NCBI GenBank assembly: GCA_964461295.1
Contig: CAYWTX010000479.1
Coordinates: 1 to 36,757, forward strand
DNA: 36,757 nt
Source of the DNA: CAYWTX01 sp964461295
Lineage (GTDB): Bacteria > Planctomycetota > Phycisphaerae > SM23-33
Direction: 5' to 3'
This document shows, piece after piece, positions 1 to 8,895 of the stretch. The notes beneath the pieces are model-generated. The model made no database searches and had not been told where the DNA came from. It worked only from the letters and a program-made list of their open reading frames with translations. Both the position numbers and the translations under genes were made by a program. Every line of letters begins with the position of its first letter. Positions within the stretch are counted from its first letter, which is position 1.

Positions 1-398
1 ATCCAGGCGGTGGTTTCGGCGGGCACGTTGCGGAGCAGCACGTCGTCGCGCGTGACGCGAAGGTGGACGCGGCCGTACTCGCGCGCGGCGGCGGGGCGGA
101 CGTCGGCGCCAAGCAGTTGGCTGGCGAGCTGCATGCCGTAGCAGATGCCGAGGATGGGCACGCCGAGGTCGAAGATTTCCCGCCGGCAGACGGGGGCGCC
201 TTTTTCGTACACGCTGGAGGGGCCGCCGGTGAAAATGAGGCCCTTGGGGTTCAGGCCGCGCAACTCGTCGAGGGTGACGTCGGGGCGTGCGAGCACGCTG
301 TAGACCCCGTTCTCGCGCACGCGCCGCGCGATGAGCTGGGCATACTGGCTGCCGAAGTCGAGGATGACGATGGTTTCGGATTGTTCGGTCGGGGCCAT
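1..398 (-). CDS. guaA: GMP synthase (glutamine-hydrolysing), N-terminal part
   Basis: Only the first ~132 codons lie in the window; the gene runs off the left edge. GMP synthase converts XMP to GMP using ammonia released from glutamine, in the cytoplasm. The translation starts MAPTEQSETIVILDFGSQYA, and the ILDFGSQYAQLIARRVRE segment is the classic start of the class I glutamine amidotransferase domain of GuaA. Further on are FTGGPSSVYE and the nucleophile elbow GICYGMQ (Cys at about residue 86), followed by a REYGRV stretch typical of the family. The ATG at 398 is chosen because it places this motif about 12 residues from the N-terminus, the usual spacing. The catalytic His/Glu pair and the ATP-pyrophosphatase domain would lie outside the window. 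It is a housekeeping gene with no evident link to its neighbours; a repeat element lies upstream of its start. Confidence 0.95.
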   Translation of the reverse strand, partial: MAPTEQSETIVILDFGSQYAQLIARRVRENGVYSVLARPDVTLDELRGLNPKGLIFTGGPSSVYEKGAPVCRREIFDLGVPILGICYGMQLASQLLGADVRPAAAREYGRVHLRVTRDDVLLRNVPAETTAW

Positions 399-511
399 GG
401 CGCGCTCCTTCGCTTCGTGACGGGGGGCCGGTTGCCGAGATGGCGCGTCGAGTGCCAAGCGCCCAATATTGGGGTTCAGGCGTCGGGTGTCAAGGGGGAA
501 GCGTGTGCGGG

Positions 512-657
512 CGTAAGGGGTCACTTACAGGGGGGTTGGATCGCAGGTCTTTGTTCGTAGTCCCGCCGTAAGGCGGAATCTCGGCACGCCTGCGTCAGGA
601 AACGGCCCGCCTTACGGCGGTACTACAAACGCGCCCCCCAGTAAGTGACCCCTTACG
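512..657. repeat. MITE-like nested inverted-repeat element
   Basis: The element is bounded by terminal inverted repeats of about 24 nt that match at 23 of 24 positions. The left arm (512-535) begins cgtaaggggtcacttac, and the right arm (634-657) ends gtaagtgaccccttacg. A second pair lies inside: 557-576 (gtagtcccgccgtaaggcgg) and 607-626 (ccgccttacggcggtactac), 19 of 20 matching, and each of these arms can itself fold as a ccgcc/ggcgg hairpin. There is no ORF of note inside. It lies in the 289-nt gap between the 3' end of the first lyase gene and the start of guaA. The structure fits a small non-autonomous mobile element or a REP/BIME-like repeat. The mobilising enzyme is not visible here. 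Confidence 0.8.
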
Positions 658-687
658 TGCGGGCGGGCCACCGGCAGACGAGCGCCG

Positions 688-3423
688 TCAGGGCCCGAAC
701 GTCGCTGGCTGAAGCACCTTGCCGTCCCAGGTGAAGCGCTGGGCGCCGACGAGGACGGCGGAGCCATCGACGGAGACCTTCGGCGCGGGGCCCGTCTGCA
801 TGGTGAACACGTGGACCGGCACGTCGCCCATCTTGAGCTGGACGTCCTGCACCGCGGCCTTGGCGTTCTTGGCGCCTTCCTTCGCGGGGGCGCCGGCGCC
901 CGGGCCCACCGCCACGATCACGACCTCCGCCCCGCCGGCCTTGCTGAAGTCCACCGCCAGGCCCGTCGGCGGGCCGCCGGCCGTCAGCGTGAAGCTGCCG
1001 TCCTTCGCCTGGGCGTACTGGGTGGCGAACGCGCCGGTCATCCGTGTGTTCATCGCCGTGCGCAGGCCGTAACCCCATACGCGAATGAAGCCCGCCCTGG
1101 CGTCGCCCTTGGCGTCCTTGGAGCTGTAGTAGCCTTTCGGGCCGTACTCCATCCAGTGCGTCACGATGACGTCGTCGGAGTCCTTCCAACGGTTTCGGGC
1201 GACGAAGTAGCCGTGGATGCGATCGACGGCGGCCAGGGGCAGCACGTCGGCGGGGTTCTTGGGCTCGACGCCGATGGGCCAGTTCAGGAAGCTGTAGACG
1301 GCGAAGATGGGGTAGCGTCGTCCGGTTGCCCACGAGCGTTCGTCTTCCTTGAGGCCGAGTTGGGCCTTGGGTTCCTGCGAGCCGACGAACGTTTCGTAGC
1401 TCCAGAGCAGGGCGGGCAGGTACTTGGGCGGCACGGCCCCGAAGCTCAGGGCGAATTCGCCTTCCCTGGCGGCGTTGTTGTCGCCCTCGTAGACGCCGCG
1501 GTTGGGGATGTTGCCGCAGCCCGTCCCGCCCATGTGCATGATCCAGAAGAGCGTCATCCATTCGGCGTTGGGTCGAGGGCGGAGGTAGTCGCGTCCCTCG
1601 GCGTTGCGCATCGCGTGGATCAACTCGATGGTGGGCGCGCGGGACAGGCTGCTGGAGGCCCCGAAGCCCTCGGCAAACCACCCGGCGTCGCCGAAGCCCA
1701 GCGTCAGCATGCGCGAGATATTCGACTCGGCCTCGGCTAGGCGGCGTTCGACCAGTTGGGTGTCGGTGCCGGCGTCGCCCCGGATGGCCAGCAGGGCCAC
1801 GCCCGTGCCGCCGATGAGCGAGCCGTAGTGATTCGAGCCCGGCGGGTAGCCGCTGCGCCCCACGAGCCGCGCGATCGACGCCGGTTCCTTCGGGCTGCAT
1901 GTGTCCTTGCTGTAGTTCTGGATCTCCAGAGCGATCTTTCGGCGGAAGTCCTCCGGCCAGGCGTCGTAGCAGAAATCGTACGCGTAGGCCATCGCCGCCA
2001 GCACGGAACCGGCGCGCAGATCGGTGCCCGGCTTGAACCATGAATAGCGGTTGTCCACGTCGATCTTGCCGTCGAGCATGAACTGCGCGCAGAGGCGCGC
2101 CAGCTCGGCGTATTTCTTGTCGCCGGTGATCTGGTAGAGGAAGCCGAAGGCCCCCGCGTGCCAGGTCGTGAAGGTGCCCATGGGCATGGCGGGCGACTTG
2201 GCGTGGTTGTCGGGCGGCGTGGCGTTGAACGTGTCGGGCGGGGCCTCGCCGTTCTTCCCGAGCAGGGCCCGCAGTCGGGCGAGGATGGCCTTGCCTTCGG
2301 GCGTTTCGGCCCGCTTGCGCAGGGCGGGCAGGTCGCTCTTGCGGAACAGCAGGCGCGGGTGCTCGCCGGCCGCGACGGGCTGGAAGCCCTCCACCGGCGT
2401 CCACCAGGGGCGCTTGTCCAGATCGCGCACCCACAGGACGGCCCGCGGGGCGGCCTCTCCGCCGCCCTTGGCCACCGTTCCTCGCCCGTAGGCGTGCCGG
2501 ATGCCGCCGGCGAAGGGGCAAGGCGCCTCGCCGGCGGAGGCCTTCCGCCCCACGAATTCGAGCGTGGCCTCGCCGCCGGCCATTCCCTGCACGCGCCGGG
2601 CCACCAGGTCGATCCGCACCGCCCGGGCGGGGTCCCCGGCCGCGTGAATGTGACGCTCCGTGACCTCGAAGCTGCCCTTGGCGATGCCGGCGGACGTGAC
2701 CGGCCCGAAGCCGCTGACGTCGAAGGGGTAGGTTTCGGTGGCCGGCCACGCCGGGCTGGCCGTCGGGCCGATCAGCCCCCAGCGCACCTTGCCGTCGGCG
2801 ACGCCGAGGGTCACGTCCAGCGCGTCCAGGTCGAACCCGTTGGGGTCTTTCATCTGGTTCATCTGGAATCGCCAGACGCTGTTGTCCCAGCCGATCTCGT
2901 TGGCGCCCGCGCCTCCGCCCAGCGTCGATAGCCCGCCCTTGTCGCGGTCGGGGATCGGCTGGCCGTCCTCGCGCCGGACTTCATAGGCGCCCGACAGGGA
3001 GCAATGGCTGGCGTCGCGATCGAGCTTGCCCTTCAGGTCCACCAGCAGCATGCGGGGCTGCTGGTCGGGGGGCACCCACGGGTCGGGCGTGATGAGGACC
3101 TTGAGCTTGCCGGTGAGCGTGTTGCCCGCCAGGTCGAGGTTGACGTCGGCTTGAGGGACCAGGTGGACGGACTTGTTGAAGGTCGTGGCGCTGCCCAGGG
3201 CGTTGACCCATTTGCCGTCCTCGAAGACGGCGTAGATGTTCAGCGACCGCGGCTGGCCCTTGGCGTTGACTCCCCACAGGCCGTTCAGGCCGATGTGCCA
3301 GGTGGCGTTTTTCGGGTCCACGGCGCCCGCCGTGTTCTCGCCGCCCGGGCCCGGCCCCGCGAAAGCCGATTGTCCGACGAATGACGCCATCACCATCAGA
3401 GCGATTCCTGTGTTGCGGCCCAT
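688..3423 (-). CDS. Secreted heparinase II/III-like (alpha/alpha toroid) protein
   Basis: The 911-aa protein has an N-terminal signal peptide (MGRNTGIALMVMASF, probable cleavage after AFA near residue 25), so it is exported. Residues ~30-340 form a region I do not recognise, probably beta-rich. Around residue 353 begins HPRLLFRKSDLPALRKR, the signature that opens the alpha/alpha toroid of heparinase II/III and alginate-lyase-like proteins. It is followed by helical segments with SNHYGSLIGG (~529) and a GNIPNRGVYEGDNN loop (~635). The C-terminal ~200 residues look like a beta domain. The likely role is binding or cleaving an acidic polysaccharide at the surface; the substrate cannot be read from sequence. 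I chose the ATG at 3423 over the upstream in-frame start at 3450 because the signal peptide begins there. The gene is 103 nt downstream of the Rho-N-like gene on the same strand, and a second, unrelated-looking lyase is divergent. Confidence 0.8.
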   Translation of the reverse strand: MGRNTGIALMVMASFVGQSAFAGPGPGGENTAGAVDPKNATWHIGLNGLWGVNAKGQPRSLNIYAVFEDGKWVNALGSATTFNKSVHLVPQADVNLDLAGNTLTGKLKVLITPDPWVPPDQQPRMLLVDLKGKLDRDASHCSLSGAYEVRREDGQPIPDRDKGGLSTLGGGAGANEIGWDNSVWRFQMNQMKDPNGFDLDALDVTLGVADGKVRWGLIGPTASPAWPATETYPFDVSGFGPVTSAGIAKGSFEVTERHIHAAGDPARAVRIDLVARRVQGMAGGEATLEFVGRKASAGEAPCPFAGGIRHAYGRGTVAKGGGEAAPRAVLWVRDLDKRPWWTPVEGFQPVAAGEHPRLLFRKSDLPALRKRAETPEGKAILARLRALLGKNGEAPPDTFNATPPDNHAKSPAMPMGTFTTWHAGAFGFLYQITGDKKYAELARLCAQFMLDGKIDVDNRYSWFKPGTDLRAGSVLAAMAYAYDFCYDAWPEDFRRKIALEIQNYSKDTCSPKEPASIARLVGRSGYPPGSNHYGSLIGGTGVALLAIRGDAGTDTQLVERRLAEAESNISRMLTLGFGDAGWFAEGFGASSSLSRAPTIELIHAMRNAEGRDYLRPRPNAEWMTLFWIMHMGGTGCGNIPNRGVYEGDNNAAREGEFALSFGAVPPKYLPALLWSYETFVGSQEPKAQLGLKEDERSWATGRRYPIFAVYSFLNWPIGVEPKNPADVLPLAAVDRIHGYFVARNRWKDSDDVIVTHWMEYGPKGYYSSKDAKGDARAGFIRVWGYGLRTAMNTRMTGAFATQYAQAKDGSFTLTAGGPPTGLAVDFSKAGGAEVVIVAVGPGAGAPAKEGAKNAKAAVQDVQLKMGDVPVHVFTMQTGPAPKVSVDGSAVLVGAQRFTWDGKVLQPATFGP

Positions 3424-3526
3424 GGTTTCAGCTCCGTTCGGCTGGCACATCGGGCGACGTCGGTCGGTCGCCCCGGCCAGCGGGCCAACTGGCGACGTCC
3501 TGCGCGTGACGCCTGTTGCTTGTCGG

Positions 3527-3850
3527 TCAGACCGCCATCCTGCGGAGCTGGCGCTTCATGCTGTGGATCCTGTGGCGGATGTCGGCCAGTTTGCCGCCGT
3601 CCTTGGCGGCCACGGCTTCGCCGCGCTGTTTCTTCAGGGCGCGGATCGTCTGCTTGATCTTGAACTTGGCCGGGCCGTGGGCGACGTGGTGGGGAGCCTC
3701 CACGCCCAGGACCTTGCACAGGACGGGCAGGAGCTGCTCCTTGTGCATGACCGTGTAGCCCGCCAGGGACTCGTTCTCGACGCCCTGCGCGATCGTGCGA
3801 AGCTCGGTGACCTTCATCGCCTTAAGCTGGTCGTAGGTATAGTCAGCCAT
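3527..3850 (-). CDS. Small Rho-N/SAP-like domain protein
   Basis: This 107-aa cytoplasmic protein starts MADYTYDQLKAMKVTELRTI, which resembles the Rho termination factor N-terminal (SAP-like helix-extended-helix) domain: short Leu-rich helices, YDQLKAMKV, then HKEQLLPVLCKVLG. The C-terminal half (from about residue 55) is strongly basic, with KIKQTIRALKKQRGE and a terminal RHRIHSMKRQLRRMAV. A nucleic-acid or ribosome-associated role is plausible, but no specific function is known to me. Similar small proteins are, as I recall, common as conserved hypotheticals in deltaproteobacteria and planctomycetes. The ATG at 3850 is chosen because the SAP-like motif begins immediately; the longer frame to 3940 would add residues of no evident character. 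The gene precedes the lyase on the same strand, and its upstream region (3851-4023) is shared divergently with the second lyase. Confidence 0.8.
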   Translation of the reverse strand: MADYTYDQLKAMKVTELRTIAQGVENESLAGYTVMHKEQLLPVLCKVLGVEAPHHVAHGPAKFKIKQTIRALKKQRGEAVAAKDGGKLADIRHRIHSMKRQLRRMAV

Positions 3851-4023
3851 TGCGGTTCCTTTCGTTAGCACTGTATTTCGGCAACCAGGCGAGCCATGAT
3901 AGTGGGGGCGAGCGTTGTAGGCAATGGGGTGGCGGCGCAAGCGTTGCCTCCACCCGCGAAGAGAAGAACCGGCGCCGGAAGCCGTGGGCTTCGTCGGGGC
4001 GGCCAGCCCTCAGGAGGACAGCG
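3851..4023. promoter_or_regulatory. Divergent intergenic region between Rho-N-like gene and second lyase
   Basis: This 173-nt region must carry the promoters for both divergent genes. The only clear signal is a strong Shine-Dalgarno for the plus-strand gene, aggaggacagcg directly before the ATG at 4024. I could not pick out convincing -35/-10 boxes on either strand. Confidence 0.45.
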
Positions 4024-6804
4024 ATGAAACAGCGACAAGTTGCGGGCGTTCTGGCGGCGATGGCCCTCGCTTCGGCTTCGGCCGCGCAGGAGTGCAAGGT
4101 GCTGAATCCGACGGGGCGGGAGTACAAGGAGGAATGCGTGCGGCTGTCGGCCGAGCCGCCGGCGGGCTCGTTCGCCGTGGAATGCGACGGCGCCGAAGTG
4201 CCGTACCAGGTGGAGGAGTACGGCGGGCGGAAGTGGGTTTGGGTGTGCGTGGACATGGCGCCGGGCGCGGAGAAGAAGTTCCGCATCGCGGGGGGAAAGA
4301 CGCCGAAGAAGTCCGCGCCGAAGGTGCAGATGCGGAAGGACGGCGCGGTGTGGACGATCGACAACGGGGTGGTCGCGGTGGGGGTGAATGCCGGGAACTC
4401 CGCCGCGATTCCGGGACCCATCGCGTTCGTCGGGACGTCGAAAGGCAAACCGTTCGGGAGAAGCTTCTGGAACACCAAGAGGAGACTGACCGGTCTCACG
4501 CCCGCGGTCATCGGCGATGGAACGCTGTTCGGGAAGATTCGCCTTCGGTACGAATTCGAGGGCAAGGCGGGCGTCAACGACGATCTGCCCGCCTTCGCTG
4601 AGATCGACGTGGCTGTGTATCCCGGGCAGCGGCATGCGGTGATCCAGGAACGTCACGAGATGGACATGATGGATTGCTGGGAGTTGGATCTCGCGGCCGG
4701 ATGGAAGCCCGAGCACGCCGTCTGCGAGCCGCACTCGGGCGGCTTTGGCCGGCCGGACCTGGGCCCCTGGCCGCCCAACACGCTGAAGACGGGCCAGACG
4801 CGGATGGGCGACACGCTGCTGAACCTGCTGCCGCGGTGGAGCCAGGCGTACGACGACGGGTGGTTCTTCCTGACGCACGACGGCAAGGACGCCGCGGGAG
4901 CGCTGGTGGTCGGGGCGGGGCGGTGGGAGTGGCCGCACGACAACTGCGTGGCGGTGAAGGTGAAGGACTCGGGCGACTACGCGGGCCTGCGCTGCCCGAC
5001 GTGGCGCGGGCGGCGGTACTGGTTCCTCCTGGCCGGGCCGAAGGAGACGTGGACGGCCGCCGCGAGCGCCGAGCCGAAGGCCAGGTCGGCCGCGCCGGTG
5101 AACGACTACGTCGCCCGCCACGGGTTCGAGCCGCTGGACAAGCTGAACAACGATTACGACCTGGACTGGCCGGGCGGGCCGGGCAAGTTCCGCGGCGACT
5201 TCTTTTTCTCCAACAGCATCAACCCCACCGGCGGCATACGCGGGCGCGGGAAGGGCGCCATCGCGAATGCGGGCAAGCGCCCGGGCGACTATGGCACGTG
5301 GACGAACGTGCAGGTGATGTTCGATCCGGACATGTACGGCACGTACTGGCTGTTCTGGTCGCCGGAGAACCCGAACTTCTTCACCGACTTCGTCAAGGTG
5401 CCCATCGGCGAGGGGACGAACCTGAAGGCGGGTCCCCGGTTCAAGGAGCGGATCGCCCGCATCGCCGAGCTGAGGTTCCACGAGGATGTGCACCATTCGG
5501 TGACGCTGCCGGGCGGGGCGGGCAACGAGTGCCCCGGCTACAGCCGCTACGCCGTCGGCCACTACCGCGAGATCGCCGCGATGTGCAAGGAGCAGTACGG
5601 TTTCGACGCGATGGCCTGGCCGCAGCTGAAGGCGGCGGGGAGTTTCCAGGCGCACGTTTCGCAGCCGGACGGGGTCGGCGCGCGGGCGTCGCACCCGGGC
5701 GGGGACACGCATCCGCACAGGTTTGACCCGCTGGCGTTCGCGGAGGAGTTGGGCGTCACGGTCGAGCCGGAGACGTGGAAGACGGAGGAACTGCCGGGTT
5801 TCGGCGCGGTGCTGCGGAACAACTGCTTCAAGGCGGATGAGACGTACTTCGCGTTCAAGAGCGGGCCCAACCGCGGGCATTACCACGGCGACCAACTGTC
5901 GTTCCACCTGTGTTTCGGCGCCAAGGCGGTTGCGGTGGATCATCACTGCTCGTACGCGCCGCGGGCCGGGCAGGAGCACATGCATAACCGCGTGGCGTTC
6001 AGCGACGCCGCCGACGATCGGTTCAAGTACGCCAACATGGACGGCTACGAGCGGCTGATCGCGCTGAAGACCGGCGACGCCGCCGATGTGGCGATGGGGC
6101 AGGTGGAGTCGCCGCGGATTCGCGCGGTCAAGCAGTTGCCGCCGGAGGATTGGGACAGCGAGTACCCGCAGAAGTGGTTCGAGAAGCCGCTGAAGTATCG
6201 GCGAACCGTGGTGCTGATGAAGGGCGCCGGCGGATCGAGGGATTACTTCGTCATCCGGGACCAGTACGCCGGGCCGAAGCTGTCGGCCGCGTTCTGCATG
6301 CACGTCTACGGCGAGCGGTGCGAGCGCAAGGGCAACGTGGTGCTGGCGGAGGGGCTTACGGTGACCGTGGCGGCGCCGAGGGAATTCGCGTTCGAGAACC
6401 TGCCATGGCAGCACGCCAACGGCGGGGTGGAGAAGACGCAGGGCCTGCGGCTGAGCGTGACGGGAGAGGCGGCGGAGTTCGTGACGGTGGTTTGTCCGGG
6501 CGGCGAGCCGCCGGCGGCGACGGCCGTCGCGGGCGGGGTGAAGGTGGGCGGCGACGAAGTGACGTTCGCCGGCGGCATCGACGACGATGGCACGGCGGCC
6601 TGCGTGACGGTGAAGCGCGACGGCAAGGTCGTCGCGACGGTCACGGGCCGGGACGTGGACCTGCGCCGCAGCCAGGGCGAAGTGGGGCTGTTCGTGCCCG
6701 ACGCGGGCTACCCGTTCGGGCCGATCCCCAACTGGCTCATCCGCCAGCGGAACAAGGTGCCCGACTGGGCCAGGCAATACGTGGACGAACTGAGGCGGCG
6801 GTAA
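4024..6804 (+). CDS. Secreted heparinase II/III-like C-terminal domain protein
   Basis: The 926-aa protein has a signal peptide (MKQRQVAGVLAAMALASASA, cleavage near residue 21). Residues ~22-380 are beta-rich and of unrecognised family (EYGGRKWVWVCVDMAPGAEK, FLLAGPKETW). A His/Trp-rich middle part follows, with FFFSNSINPTGGIRGRG. Near residue 614 is GPNRGHYHGDQLSFHL, then KAVAVDHHCSYAPRAGQEH, which matches the conserved strand-loop of the heparinase II/III C-terminal beta-sandwich (His-x-Asp-x-x-Ser-Phe followed by an Asp and a Tyr). It probably degrades or modifies a uronic-acid-containing polysaccharide in the periplasm or outside the cell; the substrate is unknown. The ATG at 4024 has an excellent Shine-Dalgarno (aggagg, 6 nt away) and fits the signal peptide, so the longer frame from 3850 is rejected. 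It is divergent from the Rho-N-like gene. Confidence 0.8.
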   Translation: MKQRQVAGVLAAMALASASAAQECKVLNPTGREYKEECVRLSAEPPAGSFAVECDGAEVPYQVEEYGGRKWVWVCVDMAPGAEKKFRIAGGKTPKKSAPKVQMRKDGAVWTIDNGVVAVGVNAGNSAAIPGPIAFVGTSKGKPFGRSFWNTKRRLTGLTPAVIGDGTLFGKIRLRYEFEGKAGVNDDLPAFAEIDVAVYPGQRHAVIQERHEMDMMDCWELDLAAGWKPEHAVCEPHSGGFGRPDLGPWPPNTLKTGQTRMGDTLLNLLPRWSQAYDDGWFFLTHDGKDAAGALVVGAGRWEWPHDNCVAVKVKDSGDYAGLRCPTWRGRRYWFLLAGPKETWTAAASAEPKARSAAPVNDYVARHGFEPLDKLNNDYDLDWPGGPGKFRGDFFFSNSINPTGGIRGRGKGAIANAGKRPGDYGTWTNVQVMFDPDMYGTYWLFWSPENPNFFTDFVKVPIGEGTNLKAGPRFKERIARIAELRFHEDVHHSVTLPGGAGNECPGYSRYAVGHYREIAAMCKEQYGFDAMAWPQLKAAGSFQAHVSQPDGVGARASHPGGDTHPHRFDPLAFAEELGVTVEPETWKTEELPGFGAVLRNNCFKADETYFAFKSGPNRGHYHGDQLSFHLCFGAKAVAVDHHCSYAPRAGQEHMHNRVAFSDAADDRFKYANMDGYERLIALKTGDAADVAMGQVESPRIRAVKQLPPEDWDSEYPQKWFEKPLKYRRTVVLMKGAGGSRDYFVIRDQYAGPKLSAAFCMHVYGERCERKGNVVLAEGLTVTVAAPREFAFENLPWQHANGGVEKTQGLRLSVTGEAAEFVTVVCPGGEPPAATAVAGGVKVGGDEVTFAGGIDDDGTAACVTVKRDGKVVATVTGRDVDLRRSQGEVGLFVPDAGYPFGPIPNWLIRQRNKVPDWARQYVDELRRR

Positions 6805-6853
6805 GAACGAAGGCACGGTAAGAACGAAGGCGGCAGGGAGCAGGCAGCCCCCG

Positions 6854-7600
6854 TCACTTCGTCGGCTTCTTGGCGGTTGCCTGGATCTGCTGGCGTCGTT
6901 GCTCGGGGGTCAGGACGCCGCTGAACGTCTGCGCCTTCAGCCCCTTCAGAATGCCTTCGTGCAGCTTGAGGTCAACGGGGGCGGTCATCTCGCGGGCGCG
7001 GACCTCGCACAGCGCGGTGATCTGTTTGATCTGGTCGTCCGTGATGTTGAGCGGCTTGTATTCCCTCGCCACCTCGGCCGAGAGAAGGGGCGCATTGTGC
7101 TTGCTTCGCTGTTCCGGCGTGAGGACGGCGAACATGTCGCGTTCATGCGAGGAGTTCTGCGAGATCACGGTGGCCTGGTGCTGCTTCTCGGCGATGGCGA
7201 TGTCGGCCCGGGCGCGCTCGGCGCCGGTCTTCATGCCGGCAACCCGGTCCTTCATCAGGTTGATGCGGCGGGTGTCGTTCTCGATGAGCCTGGTGAGGGC
7301 CTCGTCGCGGCGTGCGCGGAGGTCCTTGAGCTTCGCCAACTGCCCGCTGTTGAGCGACAGCGCCTTGGCAAGCTTGTTGGGGTCGTCGGTGAACAAGGGC
7401 GGCAGGTTGATCGGGATTGCGGGCTTGGGGGCGGGCGGAGCTGGCTTGGCCGCAGCGCCGGCCGCGGGAACCTTCGCCGGCGGATCGGTGGCGGCCGGAA
7501 CTGCCGTGGCGACCGTCGGCGGCATGAGGTACGGGGCGGGGGCATCCGGCATGGTGGCGAAGAACGCCATGCCGGCCAGAATCGGTACCGCTGCATACAT
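6854..7600 (-). CDS. LTXXQ (Spy/CpxP-like) envelope protein
   Basis: This 248-aa protein has a short hydrophobic N-terminus (MYAAVPILAGMAFFATM), then an Ala/Pro-rich linker to about residue 68. The helical, charged core contains two LTPEQR motifs (around residues 155 and 234), the hallmark of LTXXQ-type periplasmic proteins such as Spy and CpxP. Those family members bind misfolded proteins or sense envelope stress or metals. The core KLKDLRARRDEALTRLIEND fits the expected long amphipathic helices. The protein is longer than E. coli Spy (about 160 aa) because of the linker and the second motif. Whether it has a cleaved signal peptide or a membrane anchor is unclear. A GGGAG sequence about 8 nt upstream supports the ATG at 7600. 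It is convergent with the second lyase (49-nt gap) and downstream of wecB on the same strand. Confidence 0.65.
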   Translation of the reverse strand: MYAAVPILAGMAFFATMPDAPAPYLMPPTVATAVPAATDPPAKVPAAGAAAKPAPPAPKPAIPINLPPLFTDDPNKLAKALSLNSGQLAKLKDLRARRDEALTRLIENDTRRINLMKDRVAGMKTGAERARADIAIAEKQHQATVISQNSSHERDMFAVLTPEQRSKHNAPLLSAEVAREYKPLNITDDQIKQITALCEVRAREMTAPVDLKLHEGILKGLKAQTFSGVLTPEQRRQQIQATAKKPTK

Positions 7601-7794
7601 GGGCGCGACTCCCGGCAGGCCAGCCGTGGCCTGCCATGGGCGTTACAGGGGCAAGCACAACCGCAACGAACCATCGGCCGCGGGGAAGCGCCCGACGGTG
7701 TGAACTTCGCACATCGTACCGATTCCACCGGAGAATGCACGCGATTTACCGCAATGGCGCTTGTCGCGAAGCCGCGATATAGGTGGCATCTGCC

Positions 7795-8895
7795 TCACAG
7801 TTTTGCCGCCAGGATATCGGCAATCCGTTCGGCCGCGCGACCATCCCACAACGGCGGCGTCTGCGGGACGCGGGCGCGCCCGGCCAATACGTCCCGGTAG
7901 GCCGCGATGATCCTGGCCGGGTCGGTGCCCACGATGCGGTTGGACCCCACCTCGGCCGTGACGGGCCGCTCCGTGTTCTCGCGCATCGTCAGGCAGGGCA
8001 CCTTCAGGATCGTCGTCTCCTCCTGGATGCCGCCGGAATCGGTGAGCACCACGCGGGCCCAGGCCGTCAGCTTCAGGAAGTCCAGGTATCCGGCCGGGTC
8101 GATCATCCGCAGGTTCTTCATCAAGCCAACCCGCGGGCCCAGCGGCGAGGAGGGGTTGGAGAGATTGTTCCGCGTCCGCGGATGGATCGGGAAGATCACC
8201 GGCATGTCCCGCTGCACCACCTCCAGGGCATCGAGCAGGCGGCCGAACACGGCCGGGTCGTCCACGTTGCTGGGGCGGTGAAGGGTGAGCACGGCGTAGC
8301 CGCCGGCGTGCAGGCCCAGGTCGGACAGGATGGTGGACGCCTCGGCCTTGTCGCGGTTGCGCAGCAGCGTGTCGATCATCACGTTACCGACGAGGAAGAT
8401 CTTCTGCTCGCCGACGCCCTCGCGGCGCAGGTTGTCGGCGCCGCTTTGCTCGGTGCAGAACAGCAGGTCGCTGATGGCGTCGGTGAGGAGGCGGTTGATC
8501 TCCTCGGGCATGGAGCGGTCGCCGCTGCGGAGCCCCGCCTCAACGTGCACCAGTTTCACGCCCAACTTCACGGCCACCAGGCCGCAGGCGATCGTGCTGT
8601 TCACGTCGCCGACCACCAGCACGGCATCGGGCTTCTCGCCCAGCACGACCTGCTCGAACGCCTTCATGACCTCGGCCGTCTGCACGGCATGGCTGCCGGA
8701 GCCGACGCCGAGGTTGATGTCCGGCTGCGGGATGCCGAGCTGGCGGAAGAACAGGTCGCTCATTCGCTCGTCGTAGTGCTGGCCGGTATGGACGAGCAGG
8801 GGCTGTATCCCCGGGTGGGCCCTGTATGCCTCCATGAGCGGGGCGATCTTCATGAAGTTCGGCCTGGCGCCGGCGACGTTGATGATCTTGGGCAT
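7795..8895 (-). CDS. wecB: UDP-N-acetylglucosamine 2-epimerase (non-hydrolysing)
   Basis: The 366-aa protein interconverts UDP-GlcNAc and UDP-ManNAc in the cytoplasm, supplying ManNAc units for surface polysaccharide. It starts MPKIINVAGARPNFMKIAPL, the family's N-terminal nucleotide-fold signature. It continues with LLVHTGQHYDERMSD, VLVVGDVNSTIACGL, VHVEAGLRSGDRSMPEEINR (catalytic Glu/Asp region), LTLHRPSNVD and the UDP-binding DSGGIQEETTILKVPCLTMR. Length and motifs match WecB/MnaA rather than the hydrolysing NeuC, although the two are related. The ATG at 8895 directly precedes the motif, and an upstream in-frame extension to 9288 is disordered and rejected. It is divergent from the nonulosonate genes 527 nt away, so it may feed the same surface sugar, but a link is not proven. 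Confidence 0.93.
   Translation of the reverse strand: MPKIINVAGARPNFMKIAPLMEAYRAHPGIQPLLVHTGQHYDERMSDLFFRQLGIPQPDINLGVGSGSHAVQTAEVMKAFEQVVLGEKPDAVLVVGDVNSTIACGLVAVKLGVKLVHVEAGLRSGDRSMPEEINRLLTDAISDLLFCTEQSGADNLRREGVGEQKIFLVGNVMIDTLLRNRDKAEASTILSDLGLHAGGYAVLTLHRPSNVDDPAVFGRLLDALEVVQRDMPVIFPIHPRTRNNLSNPSSPLGPRVGLMKNLRMIDPAGYLDFLKLTAWARVVLTDSGGIQEETTILKVPCLTMRENTERPVTAEVGSNRIVGTDPARIIAAYRDVLAGRARVPQTPPLWDGRAAERIADILAAKL

Noticed and set aside
653..2749. 698-codon open frame on the same strand as the first lyase
   Set aside because: Arginine-rich out-of-frame translation of the lyase gene with no motifs.
3865..6816. 983-codon open frame on the minus strand opposite the second lyase
   Set aside because: It is antisense to a gene with a signal peptide, Shine-Dalgarno and family motifs. 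Its translation is Arg/His/Pro/Val-rich, typical of a shadow frame in GC-rich DNA.
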